NCBI GenBank assembly: GCA_036675345.1
Contig: JAKFFE010000024.1
Span: 21,043 to 85,042 of the forward strand
From: JALYOC01 sp036675345
GTDB lineage: Bacteria; Myxococcota; Myxococcia; Myxococcales; Myxococcaceae
Direction: 5' to 3'
Length of the DNA: 64,000 nucleotides
The notes under the pieces were generated by a model. It worked only from the letters and a program-made list of their open reading frames with translations, was not told where the DNA came from and searched no databases. Below are positions 1 to 7,421 of the stretch, one piece after another. The position numbers and the translations under genes are program-made. Positions within the stretch are counted from its first letter, which is position 1; each line of letters opens with the position of its first letter.

Positions 1-102
1 GCCTCTCCCCGTCCTGCGCAGCGGCCCAAGGCGGGCGACCACCAGCGGGTCCGCAAGCGGGCGCAGCGATCCCAGGCGAAGCCTGACCCCGGGAGCGGGT
101 AG
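1..102 (+). CDS. 3' end of a gene that begins before the window (weak)
   Basis: Frame 1 is open from the window edge to a TAG at 100-102. Its codons almost all end in G or C, as in the coding regions here. The 33 residues are rich in Lys, Arg and Gln, like the disordered basic tail of a longer protein. Frame 2 is also open and continues into the next gene, so the assignment is tentative. No function can be inferred. Confidence 0.35.
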   Translation, partial: ASPRPAQRPKAGDHQRVRKRAQRSQAKPDPGSG

Positions 103-103
103 G

Positions 104-958
104 GTGCGCGCCGTGACCGCCGCTTCCTTGCTGATCCTGGCACTCCTCTCCGGCCTCCCGATCTCCGGGGGCGGCCTCTGCCCGGCGCCGGAGAGGGTGG
201 CGGCGCTGCTGGAGGCCGAGCCGTGGGGCGAGGGCTACCAGGGCCGGCTGACCGAGGGCGAGGGTGGCCTGGAGGTGGCGCTGATCGATCCGGACGGAGA
301 GGTGATCGCCGCCCGCACCCTGGCGGTGAAGGGGGAGTGCGACGCGCTGGCCGCGGCCGCGGCGGTGATGCTGCGAACCTGGCGGGCGGAGCTGGCCACC
401 CGCGCTCCCGCTGCGCCCCGGCTGCCACCGCGTCCCCAACCCCGCTTCGCCCTGGAGGCCGAACTGCTGGGCTCCGGGTCCAGCGTCCGGAGGTTCCCCT
501 CCTATGGCTTCGCCGCCCGGGGCCGGATCTCCTTCCAGGGCCCGGCCTTCGGCCTCCTGGCCCTGGGCTGGGCCTCGCCGCGGACCCTGCCGGTGGCGGG
601 CGGGGAGGTGGTGTTCCAGCGTCTGGCCCCGCTGCTGTCCGCGGGCGCGGGCCTGGAGACCCGGATCGGCTGGGCCACCGCGGGGGCGGAGGCGTCGCTG
701 GGCGTGGCCCGGCTCTCCCTGGCCGGGGTGGGCCTGGAGAACAGCCGCGGCGCCTGGGCGCTGGATCTGGGACTGGGGGCCGGCCTCCAGGTCCGGGCCC
801 ATCTGCCCGGCACCCCGCTGCAGCCCTACCTGGGGCTGAGGGGGCTGCTGTGGGCGACCCGGCACCGGGCGTTGGTGGGGGCGGTGGACTCGGTGCTGCT
901 CCCCCAACACGAGCTGCAGTTGGCCGCCGGGGTCCAATTCTCCCTTTCGGGTGGCTGA
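104..958 (+). CDS. secreted/outer-membrane barrel-like protein of an ECF sigma locus
   Basis: A 284-residue protein starting at GTG with an N-terminal hydrophobic signal sequence (about residues 4-22). Residues 25-100 form a small soluble region with two Cys. From about residue 110 to the C-terminus it alternates Gly/Ala/Leu-rich strands in the way short beta-barrel outer-membrane proteins do, ending in a Phe-Ser-Leu strand. I do not recognise a named family. Its stop codon lies two bases before the promoter-like motif of the following sigma-factor gene, so it is just upstream of that regulatory unit rather than clearly inside it. A second in-frame GTG three codons later is an alternative start. 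Confidence 0.7.
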   Translation: MRAVTAASLLILALLSGLPISGGGLCPAPERVAALLEAEPWGEGYQGRLTEGEGGLEVALIDPDGEVIAARTLAVKGECDALAAAAAVMLRTWRAELATRAPAAPRLPPRPQPRFALEAELLGSGSSVRRFPSYGFAARGRISFQGPAFGLLALGWASPRTLPVAGGEVVFQRLAPLLSAGAGLETRIGWATAGAEASLGVARLSLAGVGLENSRGAWALDLGLGAGLQVRAHLPGTPLQPYLGLRGLLWATRHRALVGAVDSVLLPQHELQLAAGVQFSLSGG

Positions 959-960
959 GG

Positions 961-989
961 TGAAAGGTCTTTCCCCCCGGGCGCACCAA
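961..989 (+). promoter_or_regulatory. putative ECF sigma promoter, copy 1 (TGAAAGGT-N12-GCGCACCAA)
   Basis: TGAAAGGT at 961-968 and GCGCACCAA at 981-989, 12 bases apart. The same two blocks with the same spacing occur at 2549-2577. Copy 1 lies directly before the sigma-factor gene and copy 2 before the next lipoprotein gene, as expected if the sigma factor recognises the motif and controls itself. A transcription start about 7 bases after the second block would fall at or next to the ATG at 999, implying a leaderless or nearly leaderless message. Confidence 0.6.
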
Positions 990-998
990 GCAGGAGGG

Positions 999-1601
999 AT
1001 GGATCCGTCGTCCGTCGTTCCACTGCCGCGCGTGCTGACCCCGGAGATGGCCGGCGTGGCCGAACCGCGCACCCTGTCCGAGCTCTTCGAGCGTCACGCC
1101 GACGACGTGGCCCGCTGGGCCCAGCGGCTGGGGGGCCCGGGGATCGACGTGGAGGACGTGGTCCAGGACGTGTTCCTGGTCGCCCAGCGCAAATGGGGCG
1201 GCTTCCGCGGTGACTCCCGCCCCGGCACCTGGCTGTTCCGGATCACCCACCACCTGGTCCGCGCCCGGCGGCGCCGGCGGATCTTCGCCTGGTTGCCGCT
1301 GGGCTCCTTCGGCGGCAGTGCCCTCGGAGAAACCGAACCCGAGGACCCGGCGGATCCCACCCCGGGGGCGGACGAGCGTCTGGCGCGCGGAGAGTCGGAC
1401 GCCCAGGTCCACCGCGCCTTGTCCCGTCTGCACGATCGCTACCGGACGGTGCTGGTGCTGTTCGAACTGGAGGGACTCAGCGGTCAGCAGATCGCCGAGC
1501 TGCTGGAGATGAAGGTGGAGGGGGTGTGGCTGTGTCTGCACCGCGCCCGCAAGGCCTTCGCCCGTGAATTCGCCAAACTCACCGCCGAGGAGGCGCCATG
1601 A
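999..1601 (+). CDS. ECF-family RNA polymerase sigma factor
   Basis: A 200-residue sigma-70-family protein of the extracytoplasmic-function type. The sigma2 region is visible around residues 30-85 (ELFERHADDVARWAQRL, then VEDVVQDVFLVAQ and a TWLFRITHHLVRARRR segment). The sigma4 helix-turn-helix is around residues 135-190 (YRTVLVLFELEGLSGQQIAELL, then a Trp-Leu-Cys-Leu-His-Arg-Ala-Arg recognition helix). The two are joined by an acidic linker, with no sigma1 or sigma3 region. The frame is open to an ATG at 951, inside the previous gene. I prefer the ATG at 999 because the putative promoter lies between the two; an AGGAGGG abuts this ATG with no spacing, so 1047 is another possible start. It overlaps the next gene by ATGA. 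Confidence 0.9.
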   Translation: MDPSSVVPLPRVLTPEMAGVAEPRTLSELFERHADDVARWAQRLGGPGIDVEDVVQDVFLVAQRKWGGFRGDSRPGTWLFRITHHLVRARRRRRIFAWLPLGSFGGSALGETEPEDPADPTPGADERLARGESDAQVHRALSRLHDRYRTVLVLFELEGLSGQQIAELLEMKVEGVWLCLHRARKAFAREFAKLTAEEAP

Positions 1602-2551
1602 CCCGAGATCCCTCCCGGTGGAACGAGCAGCCTCCCGCGCCGGGCACCCCGGAGGCCCAGGCGGCCCGCGGACTGGCCGCGCTGGCCCCGCCCCGCCCGT
1701 TGGATCCCGACGCCCGGGCCCGATTGGCGGCCCGGCTGGCGGGGACCCCTCCCGCGGCTCCCACACCCCGCATCGTCCCCCTCGCGGTGGGTGCGCTGCT
1801 GGCGCTGGCGTTGGGAACCGGCGGCTATCTGGCGCTTCGCTCCGAGCGGGTGGAACCGATCGCCGCACCGGCCGATATCTCCCCTCCGCTGCTGGAGCGG
1901 GCCGAGACGTTCGCCGCACCGGCCGCGCTTCCCCCACCGCCCCCGGAGTTGTCGGTGGTGGCCCGCGTCGAGCCGCGGGTGCGCCGGCCCAAGCCTGACG
2001 CGGCTGTACTCCCGCCGCCCCAGGTGCGCTCCCCGTCCACGGTGGATCCCCCGCCCTCCTCCCTGGAGCGCGAGGCCCGTTCGCTGGCGGAGGTGGTCCG
2101 CACCCTGCGCCAGGACCAGGACCCGACCGGGGCGCTGCGGGCGCTGCAACTGCATCGCGACGCCTTCCCGGCGCCGCTGTTGGGACCCGAGACCGACGTG
2201 GTCCAACTCGACGCCCTGGTGGCGCAGGATGATCGCCCCGCCGCCCTGGAGCTGCTGCAGCGGCTGGATCCCTCCCAACGTCGCGAGCTGCCCCGGCGCT
2301 ACGAGCTGCTGGCGCTGTGGGCGGACCTGCTGGCCGAAGATGCCCGCTGCAACCGGGCCGGGCCGCTCTACGCGCAGCTGCTGGAGGAGGCCCGCGCCCC
2401 CGCGCTGCAGGAGCGCGCGCTGTGGGGACAGGCGCACTGCCTGGGACGGCAAGGAGAGGTGGCCGCCACCCGCGCCTCGCTGGAGGAATACCTGCGCCGC
2501 TTCCCGCAAGGGAAGTTCGCCGCCGCCGCCCGTCGTCAGCTGGAGAAGTGA
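1598..2551 (+). CDS. membrane-anchored TPR protein, probable anti-sigma or signalling partner
   Basis: A 317-residue protein whose ATG overlaps the stop of the sigma-factor gene (ATGA), so the two are translationally coupled. Residues 1-58 are cytoplasmic and Pro/Ala-rich. A single transmembrane helix spans about 59-79, followed by a Pro-rich linker to about 155. The C-terminal half (about 160-317) consists of helical TPR-like repeats, including an ALWGQAHCLGRQGEVAATRASLEEYLRRFPQG-type repeat. The order sigma factor then membrane protein is the usual arrangement of an ECF sigma factor and its membrane regulator. I see no classical zinc anti-sigma motif, so the anti-sigma role is inferred from context. 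Confidence 0.75.
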   Translation: MTRDPSRWNEQPPAPGTPEAQAARGLAALAPPRPLDPDARARLAARLAGTPPAAPTPRIVPLAVGALLALALGTGGYLALRSERVEPIAAPADISPPLLERAETFAAPAALPPPPPELSVVARVEPRVRRPKPDAAVLPPPQVRSPSTVDPPPSSLEREARSLAEVVRTLRQDQDPTGALRALQLHRDAFPAPLLGPETDVVQLDALVAQDDRPAALELLQRLDPSQRRELPRRYELLALWADLLAEDARCNRAGPLYAQLLEEARAPALQERALWGQAHCLGRQGEVAATRASLEEYLRRFPQGKFAAAARRQLEK

Positions 2552-2577
2552 AAGGTTCCCTCGGCTGCGCGCACCAA
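2549..2577 (+). promoter_or_regulatory. putative ECF sigma promoter, copy 2 (TGAAAGGT-N12-GCGCACCAA)
   Basis: TGAAAGGT at 2549-2556 and GCGCACCAA at 2569-2577, separated by 12 bases, exactly as in copy 1. It begins at the last bases of the TPR gene and ends 30 bases before the lipoprotein ATG, giving a short leader of about 24 bases that contains a GGAG at 2599-2602. The repeat suggests the downstream lipoprotein is a target of the sigma factor encoded 1 kb upstream. Confidence 0.6.
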
Positions 2578-2607
2578 CAGGGCACAACACCTCTTCACGG
2601 AGCCTCC

Positions 2608-3552
2608 ATGTTCAAGCCACTGCTCGCCGCCCTCCTCGTCTTCCAGGCCACCTCGCCCCTCGGCTGTGGAGAGGTCGAACACACCGTGGGTGACCCGCCC
2701 ACCGGCGAGTGGACGCTGCTGGGAAGCCCGCTCTCCCTTCACCTGACCGAGGTCTCCTCGGTCAGCGCCACCGAGGCCTACGTGTTGGGCGGCGACCACC
2801 AGTTCTTCCGGTACGACGGCACCGACCTCAACGAGATGCACTTCGTTCCCTTTGGCAACCACATCGAGGGGGTCGTCGCTCAAGGGCCCGGGACCTTCAC
2901 CGCGGTCGGCGCCGACAGCGACACCAGCGATCGCCGGGAGGCGAACTTCCGCTTCGCCAACAACCGGTTCGCGGACGAGGGCAATCTCCGGGCCCCGCTG
3001 CTGGGCGCGGCCGCCACCCCCAACGGGGAGGTGATCGCCGTGGGCGGGTTCTCCACCGGTGCCGCCTACCGGCGTGGGCCGGAGGGCTGGGTGGAGCTGT
3101 CCCTGCCCAGCTCCTACCCGCTCTTCTCCGAGGTGACGGTCAGCCCCAGCGGCGCGGCCTACCTGCTCCACTCCCAGGGCCTGCTGAAGCTGGAGGGCGA
3201 GGGCGGGGAGGACGTGCCGATGTTCTCCCCCACCTTCCGGATGAGCTCCGTCTTCGCCACCACCGGGGAGGTGCTGTTCGTCGGAGGCCCGGACGGGATG
3301 CTGGCCACCCGGAAGGACGGCCAGTGGACGGTGACCGACCTGGACGCCTCCACCTGGAACGCGATCTGGGGCCGGGCCGCGAACGACGTCTGGGCGGTCG
3401 GCAATGGGGGCTCGATCGCCCACTTCAACGGCCAGGCCTGGACCCTGTTTGAGAGCCCCACCCACGAGAACCTGCACGCGCTCTCCGGGACCGCGGACGG
3501 CCAGCTGATCGCCGTGGGGGACAACGGAACGGCGATCACCTACCAGCCGTAA
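2608..3552 (+). CDS. lipoprotein with beta-propeller-like repeats, likely sigma-factor target
   Basis: A 314-residue protein with a lipoprotein signal peptide (hydrophobic residues 4-18, then Ser-Pro-Leu-Gly-Cys as lipobox). The body has repeated strands of the type TWNAIWGRAANDVWAVGNGG, where a W-x-IWG element precedes a DVWAVG element; such repeats are common in myxobacterial secreted proteins and resemble propeller blades. The frame continues upstream to 2317 inside the TPR gene. The start at 2608 is chosen because it gives the signal peptide, has GGAG five bases before it and follows the putative ECF promoter. The function is unknown; a cell-surface role is inferred. Confidence 0.8.
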   Translation: MFKPLLAALLVFQATSPLGCGEVEHTVGDPPTGEWTLLGSPLSLHLTEVSSVSATEAYVLGGDHQFFRYDGTDLNEMHFVPFGNHIEGVVAQGPGTFTAVGADSDTSDRREANFRFANNRFADEGNLRAPLLGAAATPNGEVIAVGGFSTGAAYRRGPEGWVELSLPSSYPLFSEVTVSPSGAAYLLHSQGLLKLEGEGGEDVPMFSPTFRMSSVFATTGEVLFVGGPDGMLATRKDGQWTVTDLDASTWNAIWGRAANDVWAVGNGGSIAHFNGQAWTLFESPTHENLHALSGTADGQLIAVGDNGTAITYQP

Positions 3553-3580
3553 CCCCCCGGCCCCGCCCAGGGGAGCTCCA

Positions 3581-3625
3581 GACGCCCCGGTTCGCAAGCC
3601 AGCGGACCGGGGCGTCATCTTCTCC
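3581..3625 (+). terminator. hairpin terminator after the lipoprotein gene
   Basis: An 11-bp perfect inverted repeat (GACGCCCCGGT at 3581-3591 and its complement at 3606-3616) with a 14-base loop, followed by ATCTTCTCC. The T run is interrupted, so it may be a weak intrinsic terminator. It separates the sigma locus from thyX. Confidence 0.6.
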
Positions 3626-3663
3626 AACCCCCTGGATTCACGGTCCGTTCCGGAGCGAGAAAT

Positions 3664-5271
3664 GTGGCCAGGACTCGTGCTACGCCGCTGCGGGTGATGC
3701 CGCCCCCCTTCGAGACCCCGCCGCCCAAGGTCACGCTCACCAACGGCTTCGTCGAGCCGTACGACAACGCGGTGGCCACCGCGCGCACCTGCTACTCCAG
3801 CCGGGTGATCACCCCGGAGGACGTCCGCAAGGACGAGAAGTCCCGGGCGCTGCGGGATCGGATCGCCCAGGAGACCTACCAGGCCGGGCACCACACCACC
3901 CTGCAGCACGCCACCTTCCAGTTCTCGTTGGAGAACGTGTCCCGCCAGGCGATCTGGTCCTTCCTCCACTCGCACCCGTTCTACAACTCCGAGCAGGTCA
4001 GCCAGCGCTACGTGGAGGTGAAGCCGGGAACGGTGATCGTCCCCACCCTGCCTGCGCCCCTGGATGGCGTCTACCGCGCGGCGGTGGACGATGCGATGGC
4101 GACCTACCGGGAGCTGATCGCGCTGTTGACCCCCAGGGTCTCGGAGGAGTTCTTCCGGATCTTCCCCGCCCGCCGCCGCACCCCGGAGAAGTGGGGGCTG
4201 GGGATCAAGAAGAAGGCCCAGGAGATCGCGCGCTACATCCTGCCGATCGGGACCTTCGCCCACCTGTACCACACGGTCTCCGGGCTGACCCTGCACCGGT
4301 ACCACCGCCTCTGCCAGCAGCTGGACGTGCCCACCGAGACCCGGCTGATGGTGAAGGGGATGGTGGCGGAGGTGGCCAAGCTGGATCCCCTGTTCTTCGA
4401 CAAGGCGGAGGACCCGCTGCCGCTGGAGCAGACCCTGGAGTACCGCTCCTTGCTGGAGGCCGGCCGGCTCAAGGCGGGGAGCAGCGGGACCCGGGCGTTC
4501 TTGCGCGAGTTCGACGCCGAACTGGGGCCGCTGCGCTCGCGGCTGGTGGACCACAAGGCGCGCGCCGAGACCACGGTGGCGGACAGCGTCCGCGCCACCC
4601 TGGGGCTGTCCCGGAGCGAGCTGTCCGACGCCGACGCCATCGACCGGGTGCTCTCTCCCAAGCAGAACCGCTACCTCTCCGAGTCGCTGACGCTGACCAC
4701 CGTCTCCAAGCTGACCCGGGCGCTGTCCCACGCGCACTACAGCTTCCAGAAGAAGATCTCCCACACCGCGGACAGCCAGGATCAGCGCCACCGGATGGTG
4801 CCCGCCTCCCGGCCGGTGCTGCTGGCCCAGTTCCTGGCCGGGGAGGTGGACGTGATCGTCCCCGAGCTGATCGAGGCGGTGCCGGAGGCCAAGGAGAAGT
4901 ACCTGGCCTGTGCCCAGCGGATGTGGACCGCGATCGAGACCCTGCTGGACGGCGGGGTCTCCGAGGAGATGGCGCTGTACCTGCTGCCCAACGCCTTCCC
5001 GATCCGCTTTCACGAGTCGGGCGAGCTGCTCCACCTGCACCACAAGTGGGTCCACCGCCTCTGCTACACCGCCCAGGAGGAGATCTGGCGCTGCTCGCAG
5101 GAGGAGGTGGAGCAGGTGCGGACCGTCCACCCGCTGCTGGCCCGCCACCTCCAGGCCCCGTGCGGGATCCGCAAGGAGGCCAAGATCTCCCCGCTCTGTC
5201 CCGAGGGCCCGCGGTTCTGCGGGGTGCCGGTGTGGAACCTCCAGCCGGCGCAGTACCAGCGGCTGATCTGA
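3664..5271 (+). CDS. thyX: FAD-dependent thymidylate synthase, double-length ThyX
   Basis: ThyX makes dTMP from dUMP using methylene-tetrahydrofolate, FAD and NAD(P)H. This protein has 535 residues, about twice the usual 220-250, and reads as two ThyX-like halves. The signature RHRxxSxNxxSxRY is split between them. Residues 103-116 (SHPFYNSEQVSQRY) keep the S-x-R-Y end but have lost RHR. Residues 375-377 in the C-half are RHR, but the S-x-R-Y end is gone. Both halves have the helical 'GHHTTLQHATFQFSLENVSRQ'-type and 'HHKWVHRLCYTAQEEIW'-type elements. The GTG start has GGAG eight bases upstream; an ATG at 3697 is an alternative. No thyA is seen here, so this may be the sole dTMP source. Confidence 0.85.
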   Translation: MARTRATPLRVMPPPFETPPPKVTLTNGFVEPYDNAVATARTCYSSRVITPEDVRKDEKSRALRDRIAQETYQAGHHTTLQHATFQFSLENVSRQAIWSFLHSHPFYNSEQVSQRYVEVKPGTVIVPTLPAPLDGVYRAAVDDAMATYRELIALLTPRVSEEFFRIFPARRRTPEKWGLGIKKKAQEIARYILPIGTFAHLYHTVSGLTLHRYHRLCQQLDVPTETRLMVKGMVAEVAKLDPLFFDKAEDPLPLEQTLEYRSLLEAGRLKAGSSGTRAFLREFDAELGPLRSRLVDHKARAETTVADSVRATLGLSRSELSDADAIDRVLSPKQNRYLSESLTLTTVSKLTRALSHAHYSFQKKISHTADSQDQRHRMVPASRPVLLAQFLAGEVDVIVPELIEAVPEAKEKYLACAQRMWTAIETLLDGGVSEEMALYLLPNAFPIRFHESGELLHLHHKWVHRLCYTAQEEIWRCSQEEVEQVRTVHPLLARHLQAPCGIRKEAKISPLCPEGPRFCGVPVWNLQPAQYQRLI

Positions 5272-5286
5272 GCCCAGCGCTACTGG

Positions 5287-5340
5287 AACCCTGAACCTGG
5301 CGCGCGGAACCGGGCTCCTCGCCAGGGTTGCGTTCTGTTC
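5287..5340 (+). terminator. possible terminator hairpin after thyX
   Basis: Two mutually exclusive 7-bp pairings are possible: AACCCTG (5287-5293) with CAGGGTT (5323-5329), or CCTGGCG (5296-5302) with CGCCAGG (5320-5326). GCGTTCTGTTC follows. The alternatives share sequence, as in a weak terminator or attenuator. There is no strong U run. Confidence 0.35.
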
Positions 5341-5364
5341 CCAGGGGGCGATGCTGCGCGCCCT

Positions 5365-5826
5365 ATGGGCTACTCCTTCTTGTTGAGCGCGCACTCCTGG
5401 TTCCGCTGGGCGGTGCTGATCTCCGGTGTGATCGCGGTGGTGCTCTCGTTCCGCGGCGCGTCGGGCAACCGGGCCTGGACCCAGACCGACCGCAAGGCGC
5501 AGCTGGCGTACATCACCAGCCTGGATCTGCAGTTCCTGCTGGGGATCCTCCTCTACCTGGTCAGCCCCCTGATCCGCGGCGGGCTGGCGGACTTCGGCGG
5601 GTCGATGAAGGTGGGAGCGGTGCGCTTCTTCCTGATGGAGCACCTGGTGCTGATGGTGGCCGCCCTGGTGGTGGCCCACATCTTCAGCGCGCGCAGCAAG
5701 AAGGCGATCAGCGACGCTGGCCGTCAGAAGACCTGGCGGACCGGAGCCCTGCTCTCCCTGCTGCTGGTGCTGGCCTCCATCCCCTGGCCCTTCCTCTCCT
5801 TCGGCCGCCCGCTGTTCCGGATGTAG
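5365..5826 (+). CDS. four-helix integral membrane protein of unknown function
   Basis: A 153-residue protein with four predicted transmembrane helices (about residues 12-30, 50-68, 88-107 and 127-145). A His in helix 1 (residue 10) and His residues near helix 3 (in MEHLVLM and VAHIFSA) could ligate heme or metal, and the size and layout recall small b-type cytochrome-like membrane proteins. I cannot assign a family. The next gene, a cobalamin adenosyltransferase, begins only 2 bases after its stop, so the two are probably co-transcribed. Confidence 0.7.
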   Translation: MGYSFLLSAHSWFRWAVLISGVIAVVLSFRGASGNRAWTQTDRKAQLAYITSLDLQFLLGILLYLVSPLIRGGLADFGGSMKVGAVRFFLMEHLVLMVAALVVAHIFSARSKKAISDAGRQKTWRTGALLSLLLVLASIPWPFLSFGRPLFRM

Positions 5827-5828
5827 CC

Positions 5829-6386
5829 ATGACCTCCATCTACACACGCACCGGCGACCAGGGAGAGACCGGGCTGTTCGGCGGGGGCCGGGTCCCCAAG
5901 GACGACGCCCGGGTGGACGCCTACGGCGAGGTGGACGAGCTCAACGCGGTGCTGGGAGTGGCCCGCGCCACCGGGCAGGACCCCGGCCTGGAGGCCCTGC
6001 TCAAGGACCTGCAGGATCAGCTGTTCACGGTCGGCTCGGTGCTGGCCACCCCCCAGGAAAGCAAGGCCGCCTCCTACATCCCCCAGATCCAGCAGGGGTG
6101 GGTGGACGCCATGGAGCGGGCGATCGACGACTTCGACACCCAGCTGGCGAAGATGACCCACTTCATCCTCCCCGGCGGGACGGCGGCCGCCGCCTCGCTG
6201 CATGTCGCTCGCACGGTGTGCCGCCGGGCGGAACGGCGGGTCATTTCCCTGGTGCGTGACGGCCAGGTCAATCCGGCGGTAGTGGTGTATCTGAACCGGC
6301 TCTCCGACCTCCTCTTCACGATGGCGCGGGTGGCGAACGCCAGGGCCGGGGTCGAGGACGTGCTGTGGATCCCCAAGAAGCCGTAG
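5829..6386 (+). CDS. pduO: cob(I)alamin adenosyltransferase, PduO type
   Basis: Transfers the adenosyl group of ATP to cob(I)alamin to give coenzyme B12. The 185-residue protein has the family landmarks in order: YTRTGDQGETGLFGG near the N-terminus (ATP-binding loop), RVDAYGEVDELNAVLG, LQDQLFTVGSVLAT, FILPGGT, ARTVCRRAERR and YLNRLSDLLFTMAR. Length and motifs match PduO-type trimers. The ATG at 5829 is chosen because the first motif follows at once; the frame is open further upstream inside the membrane-protein gene. Its 3' end overlaps queG by 22 bases. Confidence 0.93.
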   Translation: MTSIYTRTGDQGETGLFGGGRVPKDDARVDAYGEVDELNAVLGVARATGQDPGLEALLKDLQDQLFTVGSVLATPQESKAASYIPQIQQGWVDAMERAIDDFDTQLAKMTHFILPGGTAAAASLHVARTVCRRAERRVISLVRDGQVNPAVVVYLNRLSDLLFTMARVANARAGVEDVLWIPKKP

Positions 6387-7402
6387 TCCCAGGTCCCCTC
6401 TCCAGCGAGCTGATCTCCCAGGCCGCCCGGGACACCGGGTTCGACCTGTGCGGCTTTGCCCGCCCGGAGCCGATCCCCGCCTTCGTGCTCGGCCAGTGGC
6501 TGGAGGCGGGGATGGCGGCGGACATGGACTGGATGGCAGAGCGGGCCCACGAGCGGCTGGACGTCACCCAGCTGCTCCCCGGCGCCCGGACGGTGATCTC
6601 CCTGGCCAGCAACTACCACTCGGACGCGCCGGAGGCGGCAGGCTCGCCCATCGCCCGCTACGCGCGGGGGCGCGACTACCACGCCACCCACAAGGACCGG
6701 ATGCGCGCCCTGCGCCGGTGGCTCAAGGAGCAGTGGCCGGGGATCTTGACCTACGGCGGGGTGGACTACGTGCCGCTGATGGAGAAGGTCTGGGCCACCC
6801 GCGCCGGGCTGGGCTACGTGGGCCGCAACGGCTGTCTGATCACCCCCCGCTTCGGCTCCTACGTGCTGCTGGCCACCCTGGTGCTGGATCGAGAGGTGGA
6901 CCGCTACGCGTCGGGGCTGCTGGAGGATCGCTGCGGCAGCTGCAACCTGTGCGTCACCGCCTGTCCCACCGGGGCCATCCTCCCCGGCTCGCTGGTCGAC
7001 TCGCGCCTCTGCCTCTCCTACCAGACGATCGAGAACCGCTCCGGACCGATCCCGGAGGCGCTGCGGCCGACGATGGAGAACGTGATCTTCGGCTGCGACC
7101 TCTGCCAGGAGATCTGCCCGCATAACGACGCGCCGCTCAACGGGCACCTGCGCTTTGCCCCCCGCGCGGTGGCGTCTTTGGGGGTGCGGGAGATCGCCGC
7201 GATGACTCCCCAGCAGTACGACCAGCTGGTGCCCGGCACCCCGCTGGCGCGCGCCAAGTACGACGGACTGCGCCGCAACGCCGCCTACGCCTTGGGCGCG
7301 GCCGGGGACCACGGCGCCCGGGAGCTGCTGGTTTCCCTGTCCCAGGATCCCTCGCCCCTGGTGAGCGAAGCCGCCCGGTGGGCCCTGGCCCAGCTCGCCT
7401 GA
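6365..7402 (+). CDS. queG: epoxyqueuosine reductase QueG
   Basis: Catalyses the last step of queuosine synthesis in tRNA, reducing epoxyqueuosine to queuosine with a cobalamin cofactor and two 4Fe-4S clusters. The 345-residue protein has the two ferredoxin-type cysteine sets (C190, C193, C196, C200 and C244, C247, C251), the VDYVPLMEK segment whose D134 corresponds to the catalytic Asp, and AGLGYVGRNG for cofactor binding. The C-terminal 60 residues are HEAT-like helices, as in the family. The start is a GTG 22 bases inside pduO. The pairing with pduO is notable because QueG needs a cobalamin. Confidence 0.93.
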   Translation: MDPQEAVVPGPLSSELISQAARDTGFDLCGFARPEPIPAFVLGQWLEAGMAADMDWMAERAHERLDVTQLLPGARTVISLASNYHSDAPEAAGSPIARYARGRDYHATHKDRMRALRRWLKEQWPGILTYGGVDYVPLMEKVWATRAGLGYVGRNGCLITPRFGSYVLLATLVLDREVDRYASGLLEDRCGSCNLCVTACPTGAILPGSLVDSRLCLSYQTIENRSGPIPEALRPTMENVIFGCDLCQEICPHNDAPLNGHLRFAPRAVASLGVREIAAMTPQQYDQLVPGTPLARAKYDGLRRNAAYALGAAGDHGARELLVSLSQDPSPLVSEAARWALAQLA

Positions 7403-7404
7403 AA

Positions 7405-7420
7405 AAGGGGACGTCCCCTT
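7405..7420. terminator. bidirectional terminator between queG and ctaA
   Basis: A perfect 16-base palindrome, AAGGGGACGTCCCCTT, lies between the convergent queG and ctaA genes. It is preceded by further As and followed by CTT, so both strands have a short stem ending in U-rich sequence. The stem is only 6 bp with a 4-base loop. Confidence 0.5.
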
Positions 7421-7421
7421 C

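Noticed and set aside
2536..5847. A long minus-strand open frame (1103 codons) opposite thyX
   Set aside because: It is antisense to the lipoprotein gene, ThyX and the membrane-protein gene, is rich in Gln/Gly/Arg/His low-complexity sequence, and has no recognisable motif. High GC removes stop codons from this frame.
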